From Lewinellaceae bacterium (lineage in GTDB: Bacteria; Bacteroidota; Bacteroidia; Chitinophagales; Saprospiraceae), in assembly GCA_020636105.1 (NCBI GenBank), contig JACJYL010000001.1:3162001-3226000 (forward strand): a stretch of 64,000 nt of DNA, given 5' to 3'. Below, piece after piece: positions 24,972 to 34,627 of the stretch (the stretch's first letter is position 1; the number at the start of each line of letters is the position of its first letter). The notes beneath the pieces are model-generated. The model made no database searches, had not been told where the DNA came from, and saw only the letters and a list, made by a program, of their open reading frames with translations. The translations under genes were made by a program, and so were the position numbers.

Positions 24972-25355
24972 ATGAAAATAGCTGTTTGCAGTCAAAACCG
25001 GAAGGAAGTTACTGGTCATGCCGGAAAATGTCGGAAATTTTGGATTTTCAATATTGAAAATGATTCCGTCACAGGAAAAGAACTCGTCGAACTGCCCATA
25101 GAACAAAGCCTTCATGAACTGGGGCACAACCATACTGACCCCGCTTTCGTACATCCTGCATTTGCAGCTGATGTGCTGATCTCAGGAGGAATGGGTTTTG
25201 GTTTGTTCAACCGTTTGCAGATGAACGGTACCCAGGGCGTGGTCACTCCTGAAAAGGATCCGGACAAAGCGGTGGAAGATTTTCTAAACGGAACATTAAC
25301 AGAGGAAGCCCCGCATGCTCACGGACACGGACACGGACATGATCATCATCATTGA
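24972..25355 (+). CDS. NifX/NifB-type Fe-Mo-cofactor-binding-domain protein with His-rich tail
   Basis: 127 residues. Residues 1-105 form the dinitrogenase iron-molybdenum cofactor (NifX/NafY-like) RNase-H-like fold: MKIAVCSQNRKEVTGHAGKC, then FAADVLISGGMGFGLFNRLQ and GVVTPEKDPDKAVEDFLNG. Residues 115-127 hold eight His (HAHGHGHGHDHHH), a likely metal-binding tail. No nif genes are near, so a role in nitrogenase is not supported; such stand-alone proteins may carry Fe-S or metal clusters. It is divergent from the rhodanese gene, with which it shares an FNR-type site. Confidence 0.9.
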   Translation: MKIAVCSQNRKEVTGHAGKCRKFWIFNIENDSVTGKELVELPIEQSLHELGHNHTDPAFVHPAFAADVLISGGMGFGLFNRLQMNGTQGVVTPEKDPDKAVEDFLNGTLTEEAPHAHGHGHGHDHHH

Positions 25356-25434
25356 TCTGTTTTAGAGGCGTGATCAGGTGTTGGCCAACAGTGAAGGAAA
25401 CCGCTGAGAAGATAACCCAATCGCCACACGCTAC

Positions 25435-26265
25435 TCAATCACCGGAAACAAAAAAGTCCATAAGCCAGCTTCCGTTTTGCTGCCGGGTAAAGCCTGCCCG
25501 GAAACCAATTGGGCTACCTAGAAACTTCCCCCAAATGTACCCCTCTTTACCATCGGGAAGTTTGACCTGAACCCAAGGGTACTCCTCACCACCAATGGTC
25601 TCAAAATCATGGGTGGTTTCCATTATTTCGACCACATCAAAAGAGAGACTTTTCACTACCGCCGACTGTAAACTCGGCGATTCACGCATTCTAACCCCAC
25701 GTCCCAAAATCACGCCATGGGTAAAGGCGTCGTATTCGTCGGGGAAAAGAGCATAATAATAGGGAGCGACAAAAACACTGCCGTTATTGCGAAAAATCCC
25801 CCCCTGCGTCAAAACAGATTTTAAGGTAGTCCATAGTTTAGAAGAAGCAATGCCTTCCTGAGAATCGAGCTGCCACAGCTGTACAAAACCAGCCACTCCG
25901 TCTTCGGCCCCAAAGCTGCACTTGATGTCAGCGGCCGTTTTATCAAGCAGGTAAAAGGCATCCTTATTATCAATCGCCTGCAGCAGTTTTTCCCTAAAGA
26001 CAAAAAAAGCAGTATCGGTCAGGGCTTCATCGCCCGGGTTGATTTTCCCCAATTCGAAGATAGATTTTGCAGGCAGCCAGTCCTTTCTTTTTGAATAAAT
26101 TTCTTTATAGATGGCTTTCAGACTGTCGGTCACCACTAAAGGTTCCGAGGATGCCCCGGCTTCAGCATTTTCAGATTGGTCAACGGAGGGATCCTTTTTG
26201 CCTCCACAGGCGGTCAATAATAAAAAGACAATAACAAAGATTAAAGGGAATCTCATGACATTCAA
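25435..26265 (-). CDS. Lipoprotein with C-terminal bacterial SH3 domain
   Basis: 276 residues. Lipoprotein signal MNVMRFPLIFVIVFLLLTAC (Cys20). A middle region of about 120 residues has no motif I recognise; residues 190-255 are a bacterial SH3 domain: GRGVRMRESPSLQSAVVKSL, then EEYPWVQVKLPDGKEGYIWG. Such domains bind cell-wall peptides or help surface proteins. Function unknown. It stands alone, leftward, after a 315-bp gap from the GlmU-like gene. Confidence 0.85.
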   Translation of the reverse strand: MNVMRFPLIFVIVFLLLTACGGKKDPSVDQSENAEAGASSEPLVVTDSLKAIYKEIYSKRKDWLPAKSIFELGKINPGDEALTDTAFFVFREKLLQAIDNKDAFYLLDKTAADIKCSFGAEDGVAGFVQLWQLDSQEGIASSKLWTTLKSVLTQGGIFRNNGSVFVAPYYYALFPDEYDAFTHGVILGRGVRMRESPSLQSAVVKSLSFDVVEIMETTHDFETIGGEEYPWVQVKLPDGKEGYIWGKFLGSPIGFRAGFTRQQNGSWLMDFFVSGD

Positions 26266-26580
26266 TTTTATCGGTTCTGCAAAGGATGGTAATAGAGGGT
26301 ATGCTTTTGGGATCAGATGATTGATGGGGGCGTTCAGGCTTTAATAGGGATGAAAAAAGGAGCACGACCTTCTGTAAACGCTTGAAAATAAATTGAGTTT
26401 TTTTGCGGAAGACTCCTTTTTTCAGGGCGGGGCAAAGCAGCGACAAATAGATCAATTTATCTTTATTAAATTTCTTTGTACCAAAGATAGCGCAGAATTT
26501 ATGAAAAAAAAATTGATCCGCGCATTGTAAACGCAGGATCGACTGCCCTTTTTAATTTTCAATTTATCATTTTACCTTTA
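26266..26580. other. Intergenic region with an 11-bp inverted repeat
   Basis: Between the GlmU-like gene (ends at 26581, minus) and the SH3 lipoprotein (starts at 26265, minus). GAAAAAAGGAG (26352-26362) and CTCCTTTTTTC (26413-26423) are perfect inverted copies with a 50-nt loop; with A/T ends they could act as a terminator for the GlmU-like gene. Nothing else is evident. Confidence 0.5.
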
Positions 26581-27786
26581 TCACCCTTTTTCCCATCTTC
26601 TGAATTCAGCGGTATCTTCAAAAAGGCGAAGCATGATGAGTCGTTCGGAAACGGTGAATTCGATGCTCCTGCGTTCCAAAACTTTTTCCATGGTGCTGAA
26701 TGCCTTGTCCGTCTCGTGGGTCGAAAAACCGTGATACCCTCCCCATGAGAACGAAGGGATGAAATTTCTTGGGAACCCCGGTCCAAAAATATTGGCTGAG
26801 ATGCCCACGACGGTTCCCGTATTAAAGGCAGTATTGATGGCAGATTTGGAATGATCCCCCATAATGAGCCCGCAAAACTGGGTGCCTGTTTTTTCAAAAC
26901 TTTGTTTTGGATAACTCCACAACCGTACCTCTTCGTAATTATTTTTCAAATTGGAAACGTTGGTGCCTGCCCCGAGGTTACACCATTCTCCGATGACAGA
27001 ATTGCCAAGGTAGCCTTCATGTCCCTTATTGGAATACCCCAAAAGGATGGAATTGTTCACCTCTCCTCCGACTTTACAATAAGGGCCCAAGGTAGTGGCT
27101 CCATAAATTTTAGCCCCCATTTTCAACACGGAGCCTTCGCCCATCGAAAAAGCGCCCCGAATGTGACACCCTTCCATAATTTCGGCATTTTTACCTATGT
27201 AAACAGGGCCGGTGGTGGCATTGATAACGGAGCATTCAATGATGGCGCCCTTTTCCACGAATACATTTTCTATCCCTAAAACCTGGTTGGTATCGCTAAT
27301 GGGCTCCGAAGTCCGGCCCTTTGTGAGTAGTTTAAAATCTGCGCGAAGAGCCTGATCATTCAGCTGGAAGATATCCCAATGATGGTTGATCTTTAAAAAT
27401 TCAGTGTCCTCCAGGTCAATTCCTTTTAGTTCTCCAATGTCCTGGTCGTGAATCAGTCTTTCAAACTGACGTTCATCCATTTTAGCAGCGATGAGTTCAT
27501 CTCCCAGCAAAAAAGCCTCCCCAAAATCCATTTGTTTGATCAGTTTGCATAACTGGCTGGAAGGCATGGCAGAGCCGTTGATGATAAAATTTTCATCTCC
27601 GTAATCAATGGAATATTTCTCGGCAAGATAATCCTGCGTGATATAAGAAACTTTGGCATTCATCCATCTTTCCCATTTTTCACGAATAGGTAATATACCC
27701 ACCCTAATTTCACCCACCGGCCTGGTATAGGTTAGCGGAAGGAGATTTTCCCGTACTTCACTGTCGAAGAGAATAATATTTGCCAT
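26581..27786 (-). CDS. GlmU-like sugar nucleotidyltransferase family protein
   Basis: 401 residues. N-terminal nucleotidyltransferase-like part starts MANIILFDSEVRENLLPLTY, TRPVGEIRVGILPIREKWE. From about 180 to 330 a left-handed beta-helix (hexapeptide repeat) follows: GPVYIGKNAEIMEGCHIRGA, GSVLKMGAKIYGATTLGPYC, LGNSVIGEWCNLGAGTNVSN. This is the Bacteroidota GlmU-like family, distinct from true bifunctional GlmU; the typical NTP-binding loop (LAAGxGTRM) is replaced by a different start. It likely makes or modifies a sugar nucleotide, but the substrate is unknown. Confidence 0.88.
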   Translation of the reverse strand: MANIILFDSEVRENLLPLTYTRPVGEIRVGILPIREKWERWMNAKVSYITQDYLAEKYSIDYGDENFIINGSAMPSSQLCKLIKQMDFGEAFLLGDELIAAKMDERQFERLIHDQDIGELKGIDLEDTEFLKINHHWDIFQLNDQALRADFKLLTKGRTSEPISDTNQVLGIENVFVEKGAIIECSVINATTGPVYIGKNAEIMEGCHIRGAFSMGEGSVLKMGAKIYGATTLGPYCKVGGEVNNSILLGYSNKGHEGYLGNSVIGEWCNLGAGTNVSNLKNNYEEVRLWSYPKQSFEKTGTQFCGLIMGDHSKSAINTAFNTGTVVGISANIFGPGFPRNFIPSFSWGGYHGFSTHETDKAFSTMEKVLERRSIEFTVSERLIMLRLFEDTAEFRRWEKG

Positions 27787-27919
27787 AATAAGAGATTAAC
27801 TACACAGGTAATTTACGAAAATTTTACATTTTTTACATTAGGGGATATTATTTATTGACGAATTTAAATAGAGGTGCGTCACTTTTGCCCTAATAAATTG
27901 CTACTTACAGCATAATTGC

Positions 27920-27952
27920 AAAAAGCCCCAATCAATACTGAAAGGAGCTTTT
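27920..27952 (-). terminator. Intrinsic terminator of rpmE2
   Basis: On the minus strand AAAAGCTCC, a 14-nt loop, GGGGCTTTTT. It lies 34 bp after the stop of the L31 gene. The stem has one G-T pair or mismatch. Moderately sure. Confidence 0.65.
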
Positions 27953-27985
27953 ATCTGTTTTTTATAAAAGTACGTAAGAATACGA

Positions 27986-28252
27986 TTACTTTTTCTTCGC
28001 AAACGGGTTATTACCGAATTTCTTATTGAATTTATCAATACGACCCGCAGTATCTACGAATTTCATCTTACCGGTAAAAAACGGGTGAGAGAAACTTGAA
28101 ATTTCCAATTTCACCAACGGATATTCTTTACCGTCTTCCCATACAATGGTTTCCCTTGTAGGAGCACATGAACGTGTCAAAAACGATTCATCAACCGAAA
28201 AATCCTTAAACACCACCATGCGGTAATCTTCTGGATGAATATCTTTTTTCAT
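27986..28252 (-). CDS. rpmE2: Ribosomal protein bL31, type B
   Basis: 88 residues: MKKDIHPEDYRMVVFKDFSV, then SFLTRSCAPTRETIVWEDGK and ISSFSHPFFTGKMKFVDTAG. This is the zinc-free type B (C-) form: it lacks the CxxC metal motifs of type A. It belongs to the central protuberance of the 50S subunit. In many bacteria the C- form takes over under zinc shortage, but in Bacteroidota it is often the only L31; I see no Zur-like box. It has its own promoter and terminator. Confidence 0.97.
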   Translation of the reverse strand: MKKDIHPEDYRMVVFKDFSVDESFLTRSCAPTRETIVWEDGKEYPLVKLEISSFSHPFFTGKMKFVDTAGRIDKFNKKFGNNPFAKKK

Positions 28253-28282
28253 AACGAATTTATTTCATTTTCAAATGAAGCG

Positions 28283-28290
28283 CAAAGGTA
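28283..28290 (-). promoter_or_regulatory. Promoter -7 box of rpmE2
   Basis: TACCTTTG on the minus strand, an exact TAnnTTTG match, 30 bp before the L31 ATG. Confidence 0.6.
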
Positions 28291-28471
28291 ATGTTTTCGC
28301 ACTTAATTTCCATGAAAAATATTTATTTTTTTCAAAACCTCTTTCAAAACCCGGACTTTCGGGTATTCAATATGCTGACAATGGTTGAAATAGCCTATGG
28401 GATTCAATGGCTAAAACAAATTTTTGACCGCATTTATTTTAAGCGGCTTTAAAATTTTAACCCCGCATGCA

Positions 28472-31400
28472 TCAATCCACCCTGGGAGGAATGAGATAAT
28501 ACAAAACCGGCGTCACCACCCTGCTCAGGATCAGCGAACTGATCAATCCGCCGATAAGTACAATGGCCAGTGGGCTGATCAAAGGGCTACTGTCCAGAAC
28601 GAGGGGGGTCATCCCTCCAATCGCTGTAAGGGCTGTCAGTAAAATTGGTAAAAAACGAGTCTCTGCACCATCCATGACCGCCTCGTACAGGGGCATACCT
28701 TTTTCCCTGAGGGAATTGGTATAATCGACCATGAGGATGGAGTTTTTGATCTCGATACCTGCCAGTGCTATGATGCCTACTGTAGCGACAAAAGAGAGCG
28801 TCTCCCCGGCAATCCACAAGGCTATCATGGCCCCTACCATACCCAACGGAATGACACTCAAAACGATCAAGGTAGATTTCAGGGTCCGAAACTCCAAAAT
28901 GAGTATGGCCAGCAACCCGAACACCGCTAAAATAATGATGGTGCCAATACCGCCGAATGACCTTTCCCTTGCTTCCCGTTCCCCGGCAGCCACAATCCGG
29001 TAACCCGGGGGCATGGATATTTCATTTTCTATCCGGTCCAATACTTTTGTCGTCAGCGCTTCTGTGTTGTACCCTTCTTTCGTAAAGCAGGTAACCAGGC
29101 TATACCTTTCTTTATTGTAATGACGTATCAGGGAGGGAGATTCCTCCAAAGTGATGCCGGCAACGGATCGGAGCGGAACCAGGGTACCGCCCAGGGTGGT
29201 GATCTGTACCCTGTTGAAGTTTTCCAGGGCATTGGCAGTGTTGTCCCTGATGGATACCTGTAAAGCATCCTCATCGCCATTCCCCCTTCGTATTTTGCCA
29301 ATATCCAGGCCAGTGATGGCCATCCGGACTGTCATGGCCACTTCGCGGGTCGTCAGGCCGTACAATCCTGCTTTATCCCTGTCAATATCGATCTTAATCT
29401 CCGTTTTGTCATTTTTAAGCTGATTGTTGACGTAAAAGGTACCTTCTGTAGATTTCATGATCTCCTCTACTGCAGCACTTATACTTTTTAACGAATCCAT
29501 GTCTTCTCCCAATATCCTCATTTCCACGGGAGCGATGACGGGTTCGCCCTGCTGAAATCGCCGCACCTTGATCTTTGCCCCGGCAAGCCCGGTCAATTCC
29601 TTCCGAAGTTCGTCGGCCAGGGCGTCAATCTCCGGCACCTCGGCATTTTCATCCATAAAAACCATTATTTGTCCCTGGTTGTCGGCGGATTGTGGCTGAA
29701 ATTCATTGTAAAAAACCCTGGGATTACCCTTTCCTGTATTGGCTGCAAATCCGCGTATCTGCTCCTTTGAGGCCAGATGTTTCTCCACCTGGTACACCAG
29801 TTTATTCGTATGCTGGATATTGCTGCCTGCTTCGGTTTCCACATCAATGATAAACATAGGTTTTTCAGAAGCTGGGAAAAGACTGAACCCCAGTTGCGGA
29901 ATCAACAATAAAGAGGCTCCAAAAATAAGGGCTGCCGAGAGTAAAGCGATAAAAGAATGTTTTATGCTCCAACTAAGCAATCGCTGGTAGGGATCGTTCA
30001 CATACTTCTTGAAGGCCCGGAAAACCGCGTTTCCTTCTCCCTCCCCTCCTTTGTGGGGTTTTAGTATCCTGCTGGCCAAAAAGGGAATGATGGTAACGGA
30101 AACGACCAGGGAAGCCGTGACGGTAACCATGACTGCCATAGGCATGGCCCGGATAAAATCACCGGAACTTTCCGGCATATTGGCCAAAGGTAAAAAAGCG
30201 AGGATCAGGGTGGCCGTGCAACCGATAATAGCGAGGACAATATGGTTGGTTGCTGTTATAGCCGCCTCTTTTACGGGAATGCCCTTCCGCATATAACGCT
30301 CTATGTTTTCCACAACCACAATACTGTCGTCCACCAGCAACCCCAGTGAAACAACCATACCCACAATGCTCAACTGGTTGAGGCTATACCCTAGCAAATC
30401 CAACAGAAATATACCAATGCTCAACGATAAGGGAATAGAGATCATGACCACCAAAGAGGCCCGGGTACCCAACGGCAAAAGGGTCAGCAACACCAGCAAT
30501 ACGGCAATCAAAAAATCACGCCCCAGGTTTTCCAGGCGTTTGCTCACCATGACTTCCTGATCAAAGGCCTGCACCATTTCGATATTCTCAGGCAAATTTT
30601 CTCCGAACTGCCTAAGAATGGGCTCCATCTGCTGCCTGGTGTGGACGATATTCCGATTGTCCTTCATGGCCGTAACGATCCAAATGGCCCGGTGACCGTT
30701 GTAGCGGGCGATGTGACTGTTTTCCGCTTCCGTTTCGTAAACATTGGCGATATCCGAAAGACGGGTGATCTTCCCCGTTATTGTTGTGTTGACGATGGTG
30801 TTGGAAATGTCATCAATGCTTCCAAATTCAGCGGTCGTCTGAATGTTGAATTTTCGCATTCCCAGATCGATATCCCCGCCTGGAATATTCACATTATTGG
30901 CCTGTATCAGTGCCAATACCTGGTTGAGGCCAATTTTTAACAAGGCCATTCGGTCTAAATCCAGTTCGATACGAATATTCCGCTCCGGCACCCCTTGTAT
31001 TTTGACCCACTTGATGGCATCAATGGTCTCTAGTTGCCTTTCCAGGGTTTCTGCCTGATTTTCCAGCTCTTTCATCGAAGCCGTCTCCGAGATCAGGGCG
31101 GTCTGGAGGATGGCCACGTCACTGGCAGATGCCTGGTTAATGGTAATACTCAGGATATCGTCAGGCAGATCCTGAATTTTGTTGACCTCCCTGATCACAT
31201 CATTGTACTTGCCCTGAGGGTCCACGCCGTAGTTGAATTCTACCAGCATATACAATAACCCGTCATTGCAGCCTGTCTGAATCTTCTTAATATCATCCAG
31301 TTGATACAACTCTGCTTCTATAGGATCGGCCACCAGTTTCTCCATATCTTCGGGTGAGGTGCCCGGGTAAATGATCACAATGGTATAAATGGGCGCATTG

Positions 31401-31519
31401 AATGGGGGGTCTTCACTGCGGGGCATGTTCAACAGGGAATTGAGCCCCAAAATGACCAACCCCAGGAAAACCACTAAGGTGAATTGGTAGTTCTTTACAA
31501 AAAATCTGGTGAAATTCAT
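28472..31519 (-). CDS. RND efflux pump permease (AcrB-like, HAE1 family)
   Basis: 1015 residues, 12 membrane helices and two large periplasmic loops. N-terminus MNFTRFFVKNYQFTLVVFLG; LYQLDDIKKIQTGCNDG; helix 4 proton-relay motif VSLGLLVDDSIVVVENIERY with the paired Asp; a second-half match GIIALAGIEIKNSILMVDYT. It takes up substrates from the periplasm and inner membrane and drives export by proton flow with the adaptor and TolC-like proteins encoded directly upstream. It is last in the tetR-tolC-adaptor-permease order, 3 bp after the adaptor. The tetR control suggests drug or bile-like substrates. Confidence 0.95.
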   Translation of the reverse strand: MNFTRFFVKNYQFTLVVFLGLVILGLNSLLNMPRSEDPPFNAPIYTIVIIYPGTSPEDMEKLVADPIEAELYQLDDIKKIQTGCNDGLLYMLVEFNYGVDPQGKYNDVIREVNKIQDLPDDILSITINQASASDVAILQTALISETASMKELENQAETLERQLETIDAIKWVKIQGVPERNIRIELDLDRMALLKIGLNQVLALIQANNVNIPGGDIDLGMRKFNIQTTAEFGSIDDISNTIVNTTITGKITRLSDIANVYETEAENSHIARYNGHRAIWIVTAMKDNRNIVHTRQQMEPILRQFGENLPENIEMVQAFDQEVMVSKRLENLGRDFLIAVLLVLLTLLPLGTRASLVVMISIPLSLSIGIFLLDLLGYSLNQLSIVGMVVSLGLLVDDSIVVVENIERYMRKGIPVKEAAITATNHIVLAIIGCTATLILAFLPLANMPESSGDFIRAMPMAVMVTVTASLVVSVTIIPFLASRILKPHKGGEGEGNAVFRAFKKYVNDPYQRLLSWSIKHSFIALLSAALIFGASLLLIPQLGFSLFPASEKPMFIIDVETEAGSNIQHTNKLVYQVEKHLASKEQIRGFAANTGKGNPRVFYNEFQPQSADNQGQIMVFMDENAEVPEIDALADELRKELTGLAGAKIKVRRFQQGEPVIAPVEMRILGEDMDSLKSISAAVEEIMKSTEGTFYVNNQLKNDKTEIKIDIDRDKAGLYGLTTREVAMTVRMAITGLDIGKIRRGNGDEDALQVSIRDNTANALENFNRVQITTLGGTLVPLRSVAGITLEESPSLIRHYNKERYSLVTCFTKEGYNTEALTTKVLDRIENEISMPPGYRIVAAGEREARERSFGGIGTIIILAVFGLLAILILEFRTLKSTLIVLSVIPLGMVGAMIALWIAGETLSFVATVGIIALAGIEIKNSILMVDYTNSLREKGMPLYEAVMDGAETRFLPILLTALTAIGGMTPLVLDSSPLISPLAIVLIGGLISSLILSRVVTPVLYYLIPPRVD

Positions 31520-31522
31520 TTT

Positions 31523-32605
31523 TCAATTTTTAGGTAATTGGTTCATTGCAACAACAGTATCCCCGTCTTCCAGAAACATGGCTCCGATCGTCACAACCTC
31601 CTTTACATTTTCCAACCCCCCGGATATGGCAACCCTGCTCCCTAACAGCTCAAGTATATTGATTTCCAGTTTTTTTGCCTTGCCGTCTTCAACGGTAAAA
31701 ACCGTTGCGGTATGGCCATTACTTTTAACGATGGCCTCTATAGGAATGATGGTCATGGTTTCCAAATCGTGAGGGGTGGTTTCGACCCTGCAAACCATAC
31801 CGGCTGCCAGAGAAGGCGGCGGTGTCATAAATGAAAATTCGACTTCCAGTGATCCGCTTGCATCGGTGGCAATAACCGATTTTTCACTGACTTGCCCTTT
31901 AAATTTTTGACCGGGATAAGCATCGAGTACGAGGTTGACCGGATCCCCGACCTTCAATTTCGCCCAGTCCCTGTCAATCAAATTGGCATTGACTTTCCAA
32001 TCATTATCCGATACGCCCAGTATCGCATAAACAGGAAGCCCCGGTCCGGCCACCTCCCCCTCATGCAATAATTGTTTGATCACACGACCCTTTATGGGCG
32101 CCCGCACTTCGCTGTGTTTTTTATTGAACCGGGCAATTTCGAGGTTTTTGGAAGCCAGCATCACCCCGGTTTGGGCATTCTGCAGCTGCTCCAGGGTCGC
32201 TACGCTGTCAGCGTATAAATTTTCAGCCCGTTCCAGGTCCCGGGTGGCTTTCGCAAGGCCTTCTTCAGCCTGGGCTACACCTGCATTGATTTCCGTCATG
32301 ATCAAGGTCGCAATCAGTTGTCCTTTAGACACCCGGTCTCCTTCCTTCACAAAAGTTTTTTCGATCACCCCTCCTGTTTTAAAAGCCGGGGTGGACTGGG
32401 TTTTACTCACAATGATCCCCAACACATCTATCGTTTGGGCGTTGGTTTCTACAGCCACATTTACCATCTTGACGTACTGGGTAAGGTCTGGTCCGTTTCC
32501 TGTTTTTTCATCCTGATGATCGGCCTCCTGGCGGCAGGAGGATAAAGCAGCGGTAATGGCCACTGCTATTATGATAAACTTCTTCATTTTCATTTTATTC
32601 ACCAC
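31523..32605 (-). CDS. RND efflux periplasmic adaptor lipoprotein
   Basis: 360 residues from the first ATG; MKKFIIIAVAITAALSSC starting at 32587 gives a clean lipoprotein signal, so the true start may be 18 bp downstream. Membrane fusion protein: barrel-sandwich half-motifs FVKEGDRVSKGQLIATL and APIKGRVIKQLLHEGEVAGP enclose an alpha-hairpin (about 105-150), then a beta-barrel. It joins the RND pump to the TolC-like channel. 9 bp after the TolC-like gene. Confidence 0.94.
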   Translation of the reverse strand: MVNKMKMKKFIIIAVAITAALSSCRQEADHQDEKTGNGPDLTQYVKMVNVAVETNAQTIDVLGIIVSKTQSTPAFKTGGVIEKTFVKEGDRVSKGQLIATLIMTEINAGVAQAEEGLAKATRDLERAENLYADSVATLEQLQNAQTGVMLASKNLEIARFNKKHSEVRAPIKGRVIKQLLHEGEVAGPGLPVYAILGVSDNDWKVNANLIDRDWAKLKVGDPVNLVLDAYPGQKFKGQVSEKSVIATDASGSLEVEFSFMTPPPSLAAGMVCRVETTPHDLETMTIIPIEAIVKSNGHTATVFTVEDGKAKKLEINILELLGSRVAISGGLENVKEVVTIGAMFLEDGDTVVAMNQLPKN

Positions 32606-32614
32606 ATTAGGTTG

Positions 32615-33940
32615 TTAATTAATCGGATAACTTGCTGTTACATATTGCAGCTCTGCCCACTTTATCCAGGCATTGTACCGGGCAAGGATATATGAAAGGT
32701 CTGCTATGGTCAGTTGCGTTTGTGCATCGATCAGTTCCAGGTAATTGGCGACACCTGTTCGGTATTTTTTCATGACCTCATCATAAGTCTTTTGTGACGA
32801 CTGGATCCTTGGCTGAAAGGTATTGGCCTGATCAATGGCAGCAAGCAGGTTGTTTTTGGCCACGGCACTTTGTAATTCCAACTGATTTTGCACATAAGAT
32901 TTTTGCTGCTTTTGAGCTTCGACGGCCGCCAGTGCCTGGTCCTTTTTGTGGGTATGCCTTTTAAAATCATAGATGTTCCATTCCACATTGACCCCAAGCA
33001 AGGCGTAGGGCTTCCATTGGAAATCAAAATCCTGGGACCCTGCATCAATTTGAACACCGACCCTGGGAAGATAGAACTGTTCTTCTTTTTTGACCGCCAG
33101 GTGTTGCATCTCAATCCCTACATCCAGCTGTTGCAGTTCCTCCCGGGAGCCATTATTGGTAATCATATCAGGCAATTCGGGTAACCCTACCGTTACCTGA
33201 TCCCGGGAAATGCCCCGCTCATGGAGTAAAAATGCGAGTAATTGCCAGGCGTTTTCTTCCTGGTTTTTGGCGTCGATCAACTGGGCTTTGTTGCTTGCCT
33301 GCTCGGATTGTATCCTGTTAACCGCTGAAGGCAAAGCCTTCCCGTTTTCAAACAAGCTGGTGGTCGTCCGGTTGGCTTCTTTTAACAGGGCCTCCGCCTT
33401 TTCGTAAATTACGACGGCCTGCTGTGCCATTTGCCATTGCAGGTAAGCTGTCATCACCTCTTTGGAAAGCAATCTTTTGTAAGCCTTTATCTCCAAAGCT
33501 TTCAAATCAATTTTACTTGATTGAAATTGTCGGTTGATGGCCAGCTCCGGGTAATAAACGGGTTGTTGAATTCTCAACCTTGCATCCAGGAAATTATTGG
33601 GCAAAAAAGAAATCGTCGCATTTTCAACCGCCGGGAAAGCATTAGAAGAAGTTAACTGGTTCAGGGTACTATATACAGGGTTCAGCAGATCACCAACCGG
33701 AAAGTCGATCCCTCTACCGCCTGCCGCCAGAGTATATTGCCCTCCCAGGCTGATCGTAGGGCCATACATGGATCTGGCTTCTTTTAATGCAGCCTCAGCC
33801 TGTTGGAGCTGGAAATGCTGTGCTTTCAGTTGCTCGTTATTATTCCAGCTTTTTTCAACCAGGGAAGAAAAATCCTGGGCCATGACCGATGTGGTCCATA
33901 ACAGCAAAATCAAATGGAAGAATATAGCTTTTTGAAACAT
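32615..33940 (-). CDS. TolC family outer membrane efflux protein
   Basis: 441 residues with a signal peptide (about 1-21, ending MAQ). Two long alpha-helical coiled hairpin regions of the outer-membrane-efflux family: NNEQLKAQHFQLQQAEAALK, EARSMYGPTISLGGQYTLA, and YRTGVANYLELIDAQTQLT near the end. It makes the outer-membrane channel for the RND pump. First gene after tetR; the operator-like site at 33951-33963 lies 10 bp before its start. Confidence 0.94.
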   Translation of the reverse strand: MFQKAIFFHLILLLWTTSVMAQDFSSLVEKSWNNNEQLKAQHFQLQQAEAALKEARSMYGPTISLGGQYTLAAGGRGIDFPVGDLLNPVYSTLNQLTSSNAFPAVENATISFLPNNFLDARLRIQQPVYYPELAINRQFQSSKIDLKALEIKAYKRLLSKEVMTAYLQWQMAQQAVVIYEKAEALLKEANRTTTSLFENGKALPSAVNRIQSEQASNKAQLIDAKNQEENAWQLLAFLLHERGISRDQVTVGLPELPDMITNNGSREELQQLDVGIEMQHLAVKKEEQFYLPRVGVQIDAGSQDFDFQWKPYALLGVNVEWNIYDFKRHTHKKDQALAAVEAQKQQKSYVQNQLELQSAVAKNNLLAAIDQANTFQPRIQSSQKTYDEVMKKYRTGVANYLELIDAQTQLTIADLSYILARYNAWIKWAELQYVTASYPIN

Positions 33941-33950
33941 GTTAATTATA

Positions 33951-33963
33951 TATACAGTGTTTA
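33951..33963. promoter_or_regulatory. Predicted TetR operator, downstream copy
   Basis: TATACAGTGTTTA is a near-palindrome matching TAAACA-G-TGTTTA with one mismatch. It lies between tetR and the tolC-like gene. A second copy with one mismatch stands before tetR (34628-34640). The flanking bases TAGTAAA also recur, inverted. Confidence 0.55.
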
Positions 33964-33982
33964 GTAAATGACAAAAAAAATA

Positions 33983-34600
33983 CTACTTCACCTGAAAAAT
34001 GGTCCCCATAAAAGTATCCATGGTCTGTCCGATCAGCTCCTGTTCCTCCCGCTCGATCAGATGCTCCAGGTGTCCCGAACGGATCAATGTCACCAGTCCC
34101 TGGACCGTGGACCACAATATCATGGCTAATATTTTCGCATCGGTTATATGGGTGTATTTTTGAGCAATAGCCTCCTCACAGGCCTGCAACAATCCATCAA
34201 ATAACCTGAACCCGGGGCTTGAATCCTCGACGTATTTATCGATATCACAAAGATGCTCGGGTGTATTGAACAACAACTCAAACCATTCCGGATTCGATAA
34301 GGCAAAATCGAGGAAGGCCAATCCCGACTTCCGGATCCGCTCCACCGGATGAGTCTCCTTGTACACCGGCTCAAAATACTCCTGCATCCGCAAAAAGCCC
34401 ATCTCCATCAATTGATAAACGATCTCGTCCTTCCCTTCAAAATAGAGGTAGATCGTGGCAGGACTGTATTCAATAGCCGTCGCAATGTTCCTGATCGACA
34501 GTTGCTGCCATCCTTCTTTCAGCAAAATATCCTTTGCTTTCTCCAGAATGCTTTTCTTAAGTTCTTTTTTTTCTCTTTTCCTACGTTCAGAAATACCCAT
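33983..34600 (-). CDS. TetR/AcrR family transcriptional regulator
   Basis: 205 residues. N-terminal helix-turn-helix: ILEKAKDILLKEGWQQLSIR, NIATAIEYSPATIYLYFEGK (about 18-60), then a ligand-binding helical domain ending ELIGQTMDTFMGTIFQVK. It most likely represses the downstream efflux operon and is relieved by a pump substrate. It starts the operon and probably controls itself: twin near-palindromes flank it. Confidence 0.94.
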   Translation of the reverse strand: MGISERRKREKKELKKSILEKAKDILLKEGWQQLSIRNIATAIEYSPATIYLYFEGKDEIVYQLMEMGFLRMQEYFEPVYKETHPVERIRKSGLAFLDFALSNPEWFELLFNTPEHLCDIDKYVEDSSPGFRLFDGLLQACEEAIAQKYTHITDAKILAMILWSTVQGLVTLIRSGHLEHLIEREEQELIGQTMDTFMGTIFQVK

Positions 34601-34627
34601 ATAGTTTTATTAACAATGTAAATTTAC

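Noticed and set aside
24972..25355. Nitrogen fixation role for the NifX-like protein
   Set aside because: The fold matches, but there is no nifH, D, K, B or E in the window and the His tail is not typical of NifX.
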